A stretch of 26,275 nt of DNA from CAZOHC01 sp964579845 (GCA_964579845.1 CAZOHC010000014.1:1-26275), one strand, 5' to 3'; shown: positions 15,880 through 23,745, numbered from the stretch's first letter. The notes: generated from the letters alone by a model not told the origin. Program-made: numbers and translations.

Positions 15880-16082
15880 TATAAATTACGATTTATGAAT
15901 TACGATAAAGCATTTCATTCCGATCCGCCTTTGGCGGAGAAGAATCTCGTGAAGGATTAGATCCTTCATTCCATTCAGGATGACAGGTTTGCGTAATTAT
16001 CATTATGATTTGCGATTTATGAATTATGATTTAAGAATCCCTTTTCATTAGAAATTAGATATTAGTAATTAGGAATTTTTTA
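15880..16082. repeat. Word-repeat AT-rich spacer inside the exporter operon
   Basis: ATPase and permease are separated by 219 nt made of repeated words. ATAAATTACG with ATTTATGAATTACGAT (about 15890-15906) recurs as TTATGATTTGCGATTTATG and AATTATGATTTAAG (16001-16035). ATTAGAAATTAGATATTAG with TAATTAGG follows (about 16048-16073). A palindromic repeat (15913-15985) is embedded between the halves. Confidence 0.5.
15913..15985. repeat. Palindromic intergenic repeat, TGTCATCCTGA type
   Basis: The ends are TTTCATTCCGA (15913-15923) and TCAGGATGACA (15975-15985), near-inverted copies. Inside are two perfect hairpins: TCCGCC-TTT-GGCGGA (15924-15938) and GAAGGAT-TAG-ATCCTTC (15951-15967). It sits in the exporter operon and could act on the mRNA between ATPase and permease. 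Confidence 0.65.
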
Positions 16083-16084
16083 TT

Positions 16085-17296
16085 ATGGATTACAAAGAAA
16101 TTATTTTGACGGCACTGCAAGCTCTGAGAAGCAATGTGCTCAGAACATCGCTGACGATGATCGGCATTATCATCGGCATCACCTCAGTTATTCTGATCGT
16201 CTCGATCGGTCGAGGAGCGGTCGCATTTATCACAGATGAGCTTTCCAGTTTCGGGACGGACTATTTTCAGATCACACCGGGAACTGATGCTTTCAGCTCA
16301 TTTACCGGTTCAAATACGTTAACACTGGAAGATGTTGAGGCAATTCGGAATGACACATCTTTGACAAATGTACGGACAGTCGCACCGTTCACAACCACGA
16401 CTGCACCAGTGATTGCGAATGAGGAAGAAGACCTGCTCACCATTATGGGGGTGACCTATGAAAGTGCCGAAATACTGAGGCCTGAGATTATGTATGGCGA
16501 GTATTTTGATGAAGATGGAGGTGCGGGGGCAGAGAGGGTCGCTGTCATAGGCTCTGAAGTAGCAGAGACGTTTTTCGGCGAGGAAACTGATCCGGTAGGT
16601 GAAATGATCAGAGTAAAAGACTCAACATTTCGGGTCATCGGCGTGGTACATTCATCCAATGCATTAGCAGGCGGCGTGTTGAATAATACTGTTTATGTCC
16701 CACTCACGATTGCATTTAATGAGCTGACCGGGAACGATACGATTCAGGAGATAGATGTCAGCGTCTACGATACTGAGCAGATAAATCAAACCATGCAGGA
16801 TGTTGAATTCCTGCTTCGTGATCGACACGGAATAGATGAAGGAGATGAAAATGATTTTCAGATTAACAGTGCCCAAGATCTCCTCACGACGGTTGAAACG
16901 ATAACAGGTCTACTGACGATGATGATTGCAGCGATTTCAGGTATCTCGCTCGTCGTCGGAGGCGTCGGTGTGATGAATATCATGTTGGTTTCAGTCACCG
17001 AGCGAACGAAGGAAATAGGTCTCCTGAAAGCGATCGGAGCGAAAGAAAAAGATATTCTGATGCAGTTTCTCATCGAGGCAGTGGTGATGACACTCAGCGG
17101 CGGAATTGTCGGAATCACACTCGGTGTTGCGGGTGCATTCCTCATATCTCTCGTCGCCGGGATACCGTTCGTCCTGGATATCGTCGCGATACTTATCGCT
17201 GTCGGTGTCTCAACGCTTGTCGGAGTAGTTTTCGGCCTGTACCCTGCGAAACGCGCTGCTGAACTTTCACCTATTGACGCACTACGGTATGAATAA
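16085..17296 (+). CDS. ABC transporter permease, MacB/FtsX type
   Basis: 403 residues. An N-terminal helix (about 18-42, RTSLTMIGIIIGITSVILIVS) is followed by the extracytoplasmic MacB core domain (about 45-265) and the FtsX domain with three helices (about 280-305, 325-350 and 368-392), ending with the family signature GLYPAKRAAELSPIDALRYE. Family members couple ATP hydrolysis to mechanotransmission and export of peptides, lipids or antibiotics. With the adaptor and ATPase upstream it completes a MacAB-like exporter. No ribosome site is visible before the ATG; the upstream bases are word-repeat DNA ending in a T-run. Confidence 0.94.
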   Translation: MDYKEIILTALQALRSNVLRTSLTMIGIIIGITSVILIVSIGRGAVAFITDELSSFGTDYFQITPGTDAFSSFTGSNTLTLEDVEAIRNDTSLTNVRTVAPFTTTTAPVIANEEEDLLTIMGVTYESAEILRPEIMYGEYFDEDGGAGAERVAVIGSEVAETFFGEETDPVGEMIRVKDSTFRVIGVVHSSNALAGGVLNNTVYVPLTIAFNELTGNDTIQEIDVSVYDTEQINQTMQDVEFLLRDRHGIDEGDENDFQINSAQDLLTTVETITGLLTMMIAAISGISLVVGGVGVMNIMLVSVTERTKEIGLLKAIGAKEKDILMQFLIEAVVMTLSGGIVGITLGVAGAFLISLVAGIPFVLDIVAILIAVGVSTLVGVVFGLYPAKRAAELSPIDALRYE

Positions 17297-17345
17297 ATAC
17301 GATAAAGAAGGAAGATATGTGAAAAAGGAAATAAAAGGCTATTAT

Positions 17346-17375
17346 TTGCTTGAAAAGCGTAGAATTTGGTAAAAT
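17346..17375 (+). promoter_or_regulatory. Promoter for the anchored Ig-like protein gene
   Basis: TTGCTT (17346-17351), 18 nt, TAAAAT (17370-17375) with an extended TGg. It overlaps the TTG at 17366, which argues against initiation there and for the ATG at 17396. Confidence 0.6.
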
Positions 17376-17395
17376 TAGCAGGGGAAACACATCTT

Positions 17396-17977
17396 ATGAT
17401 ACGAAAAGCATTCAGAAAATTTATTAATGATTTTAAGAAACTGCCTGAGAGGAAGCAGTATATTGAGTTCTTTACGGCAATCCTGACAGTTCCTGTTCTG
17501 CTGACGGTTATTTTGTTGAATCTGAATAACCTCAATAGTGCGAAAAATCCGAAAGATGAAGGGGAAAAAGAGCCAAGTGTCAGGGAAATAATCATCACAC
17601 AGCCTGCCGATCGAGATGAACAGACGAGGGTGATTACGGTTACAAATGAGCCGTGTGAAGAAGGAATCGGCGATATCGCAGTTGCGTATCCTGAAGAAAA
17701 CGATACGGTTACTGATAACCCGGTAAGTTTTGACATACAGTACAGACCGGGAAAATACTGTGCCGTCGTCTGGTCGTACCGAATAAATGGCGGCAGGTGG
17801 TCAGACTATAATGATCGCTCTGTGTCCTTGTATAACCTTCCGCAGGGAAACGTAAAATTCGATCTTCGGGTAAAAAGTATCGTCTCAGGTGAGGAGAAAT
17901 CGCTCAGTCGAAACTTTACCTACAATGGACCCTCAAACATGCAAGGTGATCCCAATGCTTCTGAGTCTGCGAATTAG
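17396..17977 (+). CDS. Membrane-anchored small protein with an extracytoplasmic Ig-like domain
   Basis: 193 residues from the ATG at 17396, which has GGGGA 10 nt upstream. It starts MIRKAFRKFINDFKKLPERK, a basic cytoplasmic start, followed by one helix (about 24-44, FFTAILTVPVLLTVILLNL). The outside part has a charged linker and a beta-rich region (about 95-185; PVSFDIQYRPGKYCAVVWSY, WSDYNDRSVSLYNLPQGNVKF) resembling an Ig-like or fibronectin-like fold, with two Cys (about C87 and C120). Function unknown. It follows the MacAB-type genes but has its own promoter; a link to the exporter is possible, not shown. Confidence 0.8.
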   Translation: MIRKAFRKFINDFKKLPERKQYIEFFTAILTVPVLLTVILLNLNNLNSAKNPKDEGEKEPSVREIIITQPADRDEQTRVITVTNEPCEEGIGDIAVAYPEENDTVTDNPVSFDIQYRPGKYCAVVWSYRINGGRWSDYNDRSVSLYNLPQGNVKFDLRVKSIVSGEEKSLSRNFTYNGPSNMQGDPNASESAN

Positions 17978-17978
17978 G

Positions 17979-18026
17979 TCAGAAAAAATCAGAAAAATCA
18001 GACTATCTGACGATCTGAATTTCTGA
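17979..18026. repeat. Inverted TCAGAAAAA word repeat
   Basis: GTCAGAAAAAATCAGAAAAATCAGA is followed by TCTGAATTTCTGA (18014-18026), which is close to the inverse of 17989-18002. It may fold after the upstream gene but has no T-run, so a terminator is doubtful. Confidence 0.4.
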
Positions 18027-18097
18027 ATTATCCACAATACCGGCTAACTGAGTGTTCCGCGTTTTCATAGTTCATCGAATCTCTTTCGTAAATATTG

Positions 18098-18103
18098 TAC
18101 AAT
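18098..18103 (+). promoter_or_regulatory. -10 box for the YbhN-DUF2079 gene
   Basis: TACAAT (18098-18103) ends 6 nt before the GTG at 18110, so transcription would begin on or beside the start codon. No good -35 is seen. Confidence 0.45.
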
Positions 18104-18109
18104 AGTTGA

Positions 18110-20464
18110 GTGAAACCAAAGCTCATAGATATCCTTAAATTTGTCATCGGATGGCCACTCTCCTTCATCGCACTGTATTTTGTTTTTACCACGTTCGCCA
18201 AGCAAACTGACGGTGTGACACTTGCACAAAACATCAACTATCCGATGCTTATTCCTGCATTCATCTGTTTTATTCTCTACTACATTCTCAGAAGTTATAT
18301 CTGGCTGAAGTTACTGCATTTTTTAGGTCATCACATTCCGTTTCGTGATTCTTCGTTTCTTTGGCTTTCAGCTCAGCTAAAACGATATATTCCCGGAAAT
18401 ATCTGGTCTTATGTCGGTTTGGCTGTCTCGTATAACGAGCGGAATGTTCCAAAAAAAGACATCGCCTATGCTGTTTTGATCGAGACAGAACTGGTGATTA
18501 TTGTCACGTTTATTCTCTCACTGTTATGCCTTCCGCTCATCCTCACTGAGTTCATCATTGTTCCGTGGGACGCTTCACTCCTGCTTTTGTTACTCTCGAT
18601 TTTGTTCACTGCAGGTACAGTCCTGTACATTTTTATCAGTACACTTGTCGGAAAACGAAGAGGAAAACTCTTTACTGTTATTCGTCATCTCTTCTCACGG
18701 TATACGCCGCTTGAAAACTTCAAGCTGCTTCTTCTCATGGGAGGCACATACCTGCTCTATGCATTTGGTTACTATTTCAGCGTCGCATCAGTTCATCCGC
18801 TTGATCCCGAACTCCTCCTCGTCTTCTTAGGAATTTTTAACTTCGCTCTCGTTGCCGGATATCTTTCATTTTTTACCCCGACCGGACTCGGGGTGAGGGA
18901 AGGGTTTATCGCGCTGGGACTCGCAAAGTTTATACCGATAGGTGTTGCCGGTTTTGCAGCATTGTTTTCTCGCGTTCTTATCGTTATTGCAGAGCTGATC
19001 ACGCTCTTTCTTTCATATATGTGGTTTAAAGCAGGGAAAAAATGGAAAAAGTATGAAGATTACATCTCATCACATCTCCATGAAATACTCCTCGGTGCTG
19101 GGATTGTGCTGTACATCGTGTACTTCACGATACTCAGTTTCCTCAGATACACCAACTATTACACGGGGAGATTTGACCTGGGGAACATGGCACAAACGGT
19201 TTGGAATACGTCACAGGGGAGAATTTTTATGATCTCAGATCCGAACGGAACTGAGACAGTCTCGCGTCTCGCATTTCATGCAGACTTTATTCTCGTGCTG
19301 CTCGCACCGTTTTACCTTCTCTGGAGTGATCCGAGAATTTTGCTGCTTATCCAGACGGTCGTCGTCGCATTCGGAGCATATTTTCTCTATAAAATCAGCA
19401 GAGAGATACTCAGTAATAAGACGGTGTCAATTATCATCGCACTCAGTTTTCTGCTGAATCCCAGCGTGCAACGGGCAAACATCTATGATTTTCACGCGGT
19501 CGTCCTGGCGACGACGTTTTTACTTGCTGCCGTGTTTTTCCTCATGCGAAAAAAATATCTGATTTTCTTTGTTTTTGCTGTCTTGGCAGCGCTGACGAAA
19601 GAACAGCTTTGGTTTGTGATCGCGTTATTCGGGCCACTGCTGTATTTTTCTCACCGGAAAAAACTGCAGGGGATTCTCCTTAGTATCTTCTCACTCGGTA
19701 TGTTTTACTATCTCTTGTGGCATGCGATTCCTGATGCTGCGGGATCGGCACACTTCGCGTTATCATACTTCTCAGAAGGTGGTAGCAGCCCATCTGATAT
19801 CCTAAAACGAATTATATTCTCACCGGGTGACTCAATCACCACTGCATTTCAGGAAGATAGACTTGCGTATTACCAAAAGCTCTTGCTTCCTGTCGGATAT
19901 CTTCCGCTCGCGTTTCCTTTCTGGCTTATTTTCGCTGCACCTGATCTGGTCTTAAATATTTTCAGTGACCGCTCGCAGCTCCAGCAAATATACTATCAAT
20001 ATACAGCTGTCATCTCGTCATTTTTGTTTCTTTCCGTTATCTACGGCATCTATACGATCAGGAAGTTTGAGCCGCGTATACCGTTTCTATTCTTCAGCAG
20101 CTACCTCACGATTATGACACTGCTCGGTGCGTATCTGTACGGTCCGTTACCGGGAGCGCGCGAAGCGAATCTGGCTGCGATTACGAAACCGCAAGAGGAT
20201 CGTGAGGTTCTGGATCGAATGCTGCATCAGATTCCCCTCGCAGCCAGTGTCTCAGCCAGTAATAACATCGCTTCTCACCTCTCAGAGCGCGAGCGAATCT
20301 ATGTGATTCCGAACGGTATCGGGCAAGCAGACTATGTCGTAATCTATAAAGGCCGCTCGAATACGAATGCCAAAGATTCAGAAATCCTCACTGACCTCCG
20401 GAATAACCCGATCTATGAGCCATATTTCGAGAACAATGCAACAATATTCTTCAAGAAAAGATAG
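18110..20464 (+). CDS. Fusion of YbhN-type flippase (UPF0104/LPG_synthase_TM) and DUF2079 membrane domain
   Basis: 784 residues with a GTG start. Residues about 1-315 form the YbhN/LPG-synthase transmembrane domain: family pieces QLKRYIPGNIWSYVGLAV, FFTPTGLGVREGFIALGLA and a final helix around IVIAELITLFLSYMWF. Residues about 325-784 match DUF2079, a GT-C-like membrane family: YYTGRFDLGNMAQTVWNTSQGR, HADFILVLLAPFYLLWSDPR, and ALTKEQLWFVIALFGPLLYF. The acidic FD in the first loop is the usual GT-C position for lipid-linked sugar enzymes; catalysis is inferred. The combination suggests a lipid-linked substrate is flipped and then used, or that one polypeptide serves two linked envelope steps. 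No Shine-Dalgarno site; a -10 box lies 6 nt upstream. Confidence 0.87.
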   Translation: MKPKLIDILKFVIGWPLSFIALYFVFTTFAKQTDGVTLAQNINYPMLIPAFICFILYYILRSYIWLKLLHFLGHHIPFRDSSFLWLSAQLKRYIPGNIWSYVGLAVSYNERNVPKKDIAYAVLIETELVIIVTFILSLLCLPLILTEFIIVPWDASLLLLLLSILFTAGTVLYIFISTLVGKRRGKLFTVIRHLFSRYTPLENFKLLLLMGGTYLLYAFGYYFSVASVHPLDPELLLVFLGIFNFALVAGYLSFFTPTGLGVREGFIALGLAKFIPIGVAGFAALFSRVLIVIAELITLFLSYMWFKAGKKWKKYEDYISSHLHEILLGAGIVLYIVYFTILSFLRYTNYYTGRFDLGNMAQTVWNTSQGRIFMISDPNGTETVSRLAFHADFILVLLAPFYLLWSDPRILLLIQTVVVAFGAYFLYKISREILSNKTVSIIIALSFLLNPSVQRANIYDFHAVVLATTFLLAAVFFLMRKKYLIFFVFAVLAALTKEQLWFVIALFGPLLYFSHRKKLQGILLSIFSLGMFYYLLWHAIPDAAGSAHFALSYFSEGGSSPSDILKRIIFSPGDSITTAFQEDRLAYYQKLLLPVGYLPLAFPFWLIFAAPDLVLNIFSDRSQLQQIYYQYTAVISSFLFLSVIYGIYTIRKFEPRIPFLFFSSYLTIMTLLGAYLYGPLPGAREANLAAITKPQEDREVLDRMLHQIPLAASVSASNNIASHLSERERIYVIPNGIGQADYVVIYKGRSNTNAKDSEILTDLRNNPIYEPYFENNATIFFKKR

Positions 20465-20523
20465 CCCCAACCCCTCATAGCTCTAAATTCATAATCCGAT
20501 TGAAGCTCTCAAGCTTTGTGACT

Positions 20524-20551
20524 TTGAAGCTCAGGCAGAACATGCTACTAT
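20524..20551 (+). promoter_or_regulatory. Promoter for the ATP-cone/nuclease gene
   Basis: TTGAAG (20524-20529), 16 nt, TACTAT (20546-20551) with an extended TGc. The -10 ends 10 nt before the ATG. AAGGAG at 20554-20559 is only 2 nt from the ATG, too close for normal use. Confidence 0.5.
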
Positions 20552-20561
20552 AAAAGGAGCT

Positions 20562-21410
20562 ATGATTTCAGTCGTCAAAGCAAACGGAGAGATTGAGCCG
20601 TTTGATGAGAAAAAAGTTATCTCCTCAATCAAAAGAGCTCGAATACCCCAGGCGATGGAGAAAGAGGTACTTGAGAGCATTAAAGAAAAGCTCTATAACA
20701 ATATTCCTACCTCTGAGATTTATGGAAATATTATTGACTTTCTCGGCAAATCATCCCTCCCGTACAGTAGAGCCTCATACAGTCTGAAACAGGCTCTCAT
20801 GCAACTCGGCCCGACAGGCTATCCATTTGAAGACTACGTCAGTAAACTATTGGATAATCGCGGGTATAAAACCCTGGTGAGGCAGGTTCTGCGAGGTAAA
20901 TGTGTTTCTCATGAAGTTGATGTCATTGCTGAGAAAAACGGCAAACGGGCAGTGATAGAAGCGAAATTTCATAATAATCCGGGGACGAGATCCGACGTCC
21001 ACGTCGCGCTCTATACCTACTCTCGATTTCTGGATCTGAAAGACAAATACGACCTGGATGAAACCTGGATCGTCACGAATACGAAGACGACGACTGATGC
21101 AGTCGCGTATGCTGAGTGCATGCAGATGAAGACGGTAAGTTGGAGTTACCCGGGAACAGGAAGTCTCAGGGAGATGATTGAGCAGTCACGCCTCTATCCG
21201 GTGACTATGCTGACCTCGCTCTCATCAACGCATAAAAATAAGCTTCTCCAAAATCATATCGTCATCTGCAGTGATCTCCTGAATAACCCGAGCTATTTAG
21301 ATATGCTGAGACTCAGTCACGAAGAGAAAAAAAATACCATGGAAGAATTAGCATTTATCGCAAATACCGAAACACAGATCCCATCCGAACGCCACCAGCT
21401 CCCACTCTGA
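20562..21410 (+). CDS. ATP-cone domain fused to a Mrr-like PD-(D/E)XK endonuclease
   Basis: 282 residues. The N-terminal ATP-cone (about 1-85; VVKANGEIEPFDEKKVISSI, LPYSRASYSLKQAL) is the nucleotide-binding module known from NrdR and ribonucleotide reductases. The middle domain (about 90-195) reads as a Mrr_cat-type nuclease: PFEDYVSKLLDNRGYKT, then EVDVIAEKNGKRAVIEAKFH, where D119 and E132-x-K134 match the D...ExK active site, then WIVTNTKTTTDAV. The C-terminal part (about 200-282) is helical and unassigned. Likely cytoplasmic DNA-acting enzyme controlled by nucleotide binding; a defence or repair role is inference. No methyltransferase of the restriction type lies beside it. Confidence 0.87.
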   Translation: MISVVKANGEIEPFDEKKVISSIKRARIPQAMEKEVLESIKEKLYNNIPTSEIYGNIIDFLGKSSLPYSRASYSLKQALMQLGPTGYPFEDYVSKLLDNRGYKTLVRQVLRGKCVSHEVDVIAEKNGKRAVIEAKFHNNPGTRSDVHVALYTYSRFLDLKDKYDLDETWIVTNTKTTTDAVAYAECMQMKTVSWSYPGTGSLREMIEQSRLYPVTMLTSLSSTHKNKLLQNHIVICSDLLNNPSYLDMLRLSHEEKKNTMEELAFIANTETQIPSERHQLPL

Positions 21411-21505
21411 TACTCCGCTACTTCTTACCCTGTTCTTACTGACTATTCATCCAATTCTTAGTTGATGAGCTTAAGATAGAACATAACGAAAGGAGGTAAA
21501 AGGTA

Positions 21506-21709
21506 ATGGCAACAGTTGTAAATAATCCACCGGTAACTCGCGAAAGAGAAAGCGGTGGCAATGGTTTTCTCATCGGCGTTATCTTATTGATTCTTTTTGC
21601 AGTACTGTTCTTTGTCTACGGTCTGCCATATCTGACAAATGCTATGTCAGGACCGACAGTACAGGTCCCGGATAAAGTTGATGTAAACGTCAACAATCAG
21701 GGTCAATAA
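21506..21709 (+). CDS. Small single-pass membrane protein
   Basis: 67 residues: a polar N-terminus, one helix (about 20-47, GFLIGVILLILFAVLFFVYGL), and a short polar C-terminus (VQVPDKVDVNVNNQGQ). A very strong AAGGAGGT (21490-21497) lies 8 nt before the ATG. No family is recognised. It precedes a GlsB/YeaQ-type gene with an almost identical ribosome site, so the two are probably expressed together, possibly in a stress or envelope response. Confidence 0.82.
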   Translation: MATVVNNPPVTRERESGGNGFLIGVILLILFAVLFFVYGLPYLTNAMSGPTVQVPDKVDVNVNNQGQ

Positions 21710-21714
21710 AAAGA

Positions 21715-21780
21715 TCCCCGACCTCATAGGGGGTGAAAGAAAATTGAGGAGCGAATCCCACTTCGCTAGAGAGTAGGGGA
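21715..21780 (+). promoter_or_regulatory. Foldable intercistronic spacer between two small membrane genes
   Basis: TCCCC (21715-21719) can pair with GGGGA (21776-21780), enclosing CCTCA/TGAGG (21722-21726 and 21745-21749) and GCGAA-TCCCAC-TTCGC (21751-21766), a three-way junction. GGGGG at 21729-21733 offers an alternative partner for CCCC. It ends 3 nt before the AAGGAGGT at 21784-21791. Seen as pairing only. Confidence 0.45.
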
Positions 21781-21802
21781 CGAAAGGAGGTGAATACAGA
21801 AT

Positions 21803-22054
21803 ATGAATATTATACTTTGGGTAGTTTTCGGAGCACTGGCAGGATGGCTCGCGTCTCTCATTATGGGAACTGATGCACGTCAGGGATGGCTCACTAACAT
21901 TATTGTTGGTATAGTCGGAGCTTTTATCGGCGGTTTCATTATGAACGCGCTTGGCTATTCCGGAACAACCGGATTTGATCTCTACAGTATCTTAGTAGCT
22001 GTCGGAGGCGCAGTTGTTTTATTGTGGCTCTACAAACTCGTTGCACGATCATAA
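21803..22054 (+). CDS. GlsB/YeaQ/YmgE family stress-response membrane protein
   Basis: 83 residues, three hydrophobic segments (about 3-22, 31-51 and 60-79). Family signatures: VVFGALAGWLASLIMG, then WLTNIIVGIVGAFIGGFIMN. Formerly called transglycosylase-associated protein; in several bacteria the family is induced by stress, with no proven enzyme activity. AAGGAGGT at 21784-21791 is 11 nt before the ATG, and a strong terminator follows. Confidence 0.94.
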   Translation: MNIILWVVFGALAGWLASLIMGTDARQGWLTNIIVGIVGAFIGGFIMNALGYSGTTGFDLYSILVAVGGAVVLLWLYKLVARS

Positions 22055-22080
22055 AAGCAATGCAGCGAACACAGATATGA

Positions 22081-22115
22081 CAGACCGGTTTTATCCAAAA
22101 CCGGTCTGTTTTCTT
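22081..22115 (+). terminator. Rho-independent terminator after the GlsB-type gene
   Basis: A perfect 12-bp stem CAGACCGGTTTT-ATCC-AAAACCGGTCTG (22081-22108) followed by TTTTCTT. It sits between this gene and the convergent dinB. Confidence 0.92.
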
Positions 22116-22136
22116 ATACACGCTCCTTCAAGTCTG

Positions 22137-23492
22137 CTATTCTCTATACGCGGAGCGAACGAGTGAATCCTGTTGTATTCTCACTGATTCATCTCCCGGC
22201 AGCATCGCTCGCTCATATCGATCTGCCATGTAGCCATTCGGGACGGTGGTTAATTTCTTCGCATAAAGCAGAAATCCGTTTCTGATCGTATGATCTCCGA
22301 ACTTCTCATTGATCTCATCAGTAATCGAAACCAAGGTTTCTTTTTTTCGTTCTTCTTCAAGAAGCGGCAAGGTCAGTTCATCTTCATGCTTCAGATTTCC
22401 TGACCACACACTAATCTGTCTGATATATCCTTTAAATTCCGGGTCATACTGTACGTGCCTGAGCATTTCCGTAAGGCCTCCTGGAAGTGTACGCGAAGAT
22501 TCAGGGTGACATGCAGTATTGATTATGCGAAGGCAGCGCTTAAAAAGATCGTCACCGCTATTCACATATACTTCCTGAGACAGAGTACCGCCGATCATAG
22601 CGTCACCTCGTAGAAAAACCCCTGCTGTTTTTGCTCTCATCTGCAGCCTTCTCAGTTTCAGTCCGATTTCTTCACACAGCTCATAAATATTTTGAAGAAC
22701 AATTCGTTTATCATATTCATTCTGTGCAAGGCAATAATTACGACTGACTGATTTTGCGGATACGTCGTCAGTATACGACAGGACTTCACGTTCATCGATA
22801 CCGAGTCCGACATTTTTTAGAAACTGACCTTCGACATGCCCGAACTCAGCTGTCAGTGCCTCAAGCGGTGCCTCACGAAGTTTGAGCAGTGTTGTAATCC
22901 CCATCATACGAAGACGTGCTTCAATTCGGCTGCCGATGCCGCAGATATCAGTCAGGTGAGCGACGTTGTATACCGAAGGCAGTGATGCAGGGGTAATGAA
23001 GAAAACACCATCAGGCTTTTTCATTCCAGAAGCGAGTTTGGCCAGCAGTTTATTATGTGAGACACCGACTGAAACAGTGATATATTCACCGACTTCCTCA
23101 CGAATCCTGTCTTTTATTTTTTTGACCATCATCTCAACCCCGCCGAAGAGGTGAGCGGTGAGCGTTACGTCCATAAAAAGCTCATCGATCGAGAAAATCT
23201 CAACAGAGGGAGAGAAATCTTTACAGATACCGATAAATTTTTTACTGATATGCCAATACTTGGTAAAATCAGCAGGCGAGAGAAGTATCTCCGGACAGAT
23301 CCGAAGAGCATCATGGACACGGCTCCCTGTACCGATTCCGAGTTTCTTCGCCTCTCGGGATGAAGCGATGATACAGTTTCTCCCGTTTGTCGCCGTAATC
23401 CCCAGTGGCTTTCCCCGGAACTCAGGGTTTTCTTGCTGCTGGACACTTGCGAAGAATGAGTCAAAGTCGATATGAAAGATAATACGATTCAT
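22137..23492 (-). CDS. dinB: DNA polymerase IV (Y family) with an in-frame repeat insertion
   Basis: 451 residues, longer than the usual 350-420. Y-family polymerases copy damaged DNA. Catalytic residues are visible: D9 in HIDFDSFFASV, and D103/E104 in FSIDELFMDVT. SVGVSHNKLLAKLASGMKKPDGV (palm) and the helix-hairpin-helix region DICGIGSRIEARLRMMGI follow. In the little-finger domain, residues 328-350 (CHPESSRTLPGG to HVQYD) are the translation of a palindromic repeat (22443-22511) and interrupt the usual passage from LFKRCLRIINTA to YIRQISVWSGNL. The rest is intact, so the protein may still work. A -10-like TATAAC lies at 23510-23505; evidence for it is weak. Confidence 0.93.
   Translation of the reverse strand: MNRIIFHIDFDSFFASVQQQENPEFRGKPLGITATNGRNCIIASSREAKKLGIGTGSRVHDALRICPEILLSPADFTKYWHISKKFIGICKDFSPSVEIFSIDELFMDVTLTAHLFGGVEMMVKKIKDRIREEVGEYITVSVGVSHNKLLAKLASGMKKPDGVFFITPASLPSVYNVAHLTDICGIGSRIEARLRMMGITTLLKLREAPLEALTAEFGHVEGQFLKNVGLGIDEREVLSYTDDVSAKSVSRNYCLAQNEYDKRIVLQNIYELCEEIGLKLRRLQMRAKTAGVFLRGDAMIGGTLSQEVYVNSGDDLFKRCLRIINTACHPESSRTLPGGLTEMLRHVQYDPEFKGYIRQISVWSGNLKHEDELTLPLLEEERKKETLVSITDEINEKFGDHTIRNGFLLYAKKLTTVPNGYMADRYERAMLPGDESVRIQQDSLVRSAYRE
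22443..22511. repeat. Palindromic repeat inside dinB
   Basis: The ends are GTCATACTG (22443-22451) and CAGGGTGACA (22502-22511), near-inverted, matching the TGTCATCCTGA/TCAGGATGACA ends seen between genes. Its length keeps the reading frame. The inverted termini match TCA..CTG/CAG..TGA, with two altered bases per arm. Confidence 0.7.
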
Positions 23493-23500
23493 AATAGTTC

Positions 23501-23577
23501 ATAAAGTTATAAAGTTGTAAGGTAATAAAGAAAAGTTCCGACGACTTTACAACTTTAAAAACTTTCTACTTTATAAA
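23501..23577. repeat. Word-repeat AT-rich DNA upstream of dinB
   Basis: The 303-nt gap 23493-23795 has no gene. Its right part as seen from dinB holds AAAGTTATAAAGTTGTAA and the inverse TTACAACTTTA, with the exact 11-bp inverted pair TAAAGTTGTAA (23510-23520) and TTACAACTTTA (23547-23557). The remainder (23578-23745) is AT-rich without coding signal, and a palindromic-repeat half lies at 23746-23783. Confidence 0.5.
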
Positions 23578-23745
23578 CTCACAGCAAACTCACAGCAGTA
23601 ACCAATAGATGTAGAGTCGGATGATTTTTTTGAGACGGGGCAGTATCATGGTATTAATTTATCCGAAATTTATACGAATATCAATACGACAAAAATATAC
23701 GAACTAGTACAAAATTGACAAAAAATAAAATCAGTTACTTTGTCC

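Noticed and set aside
17366..17395. TTG start for the anchored Ig-like protein
   Set aside because: The TTG overlaps the extended -10 box and would lie upstream of the transcript start. The ATG at 17396 fits better.
16858..17736. Long minus-strand open frame of 292 codons
   Set aside because: It runs antisense to the permease and the following gene, both strongly supported. Its composition is that of a complement shadow, with no promoter or ribosome site.
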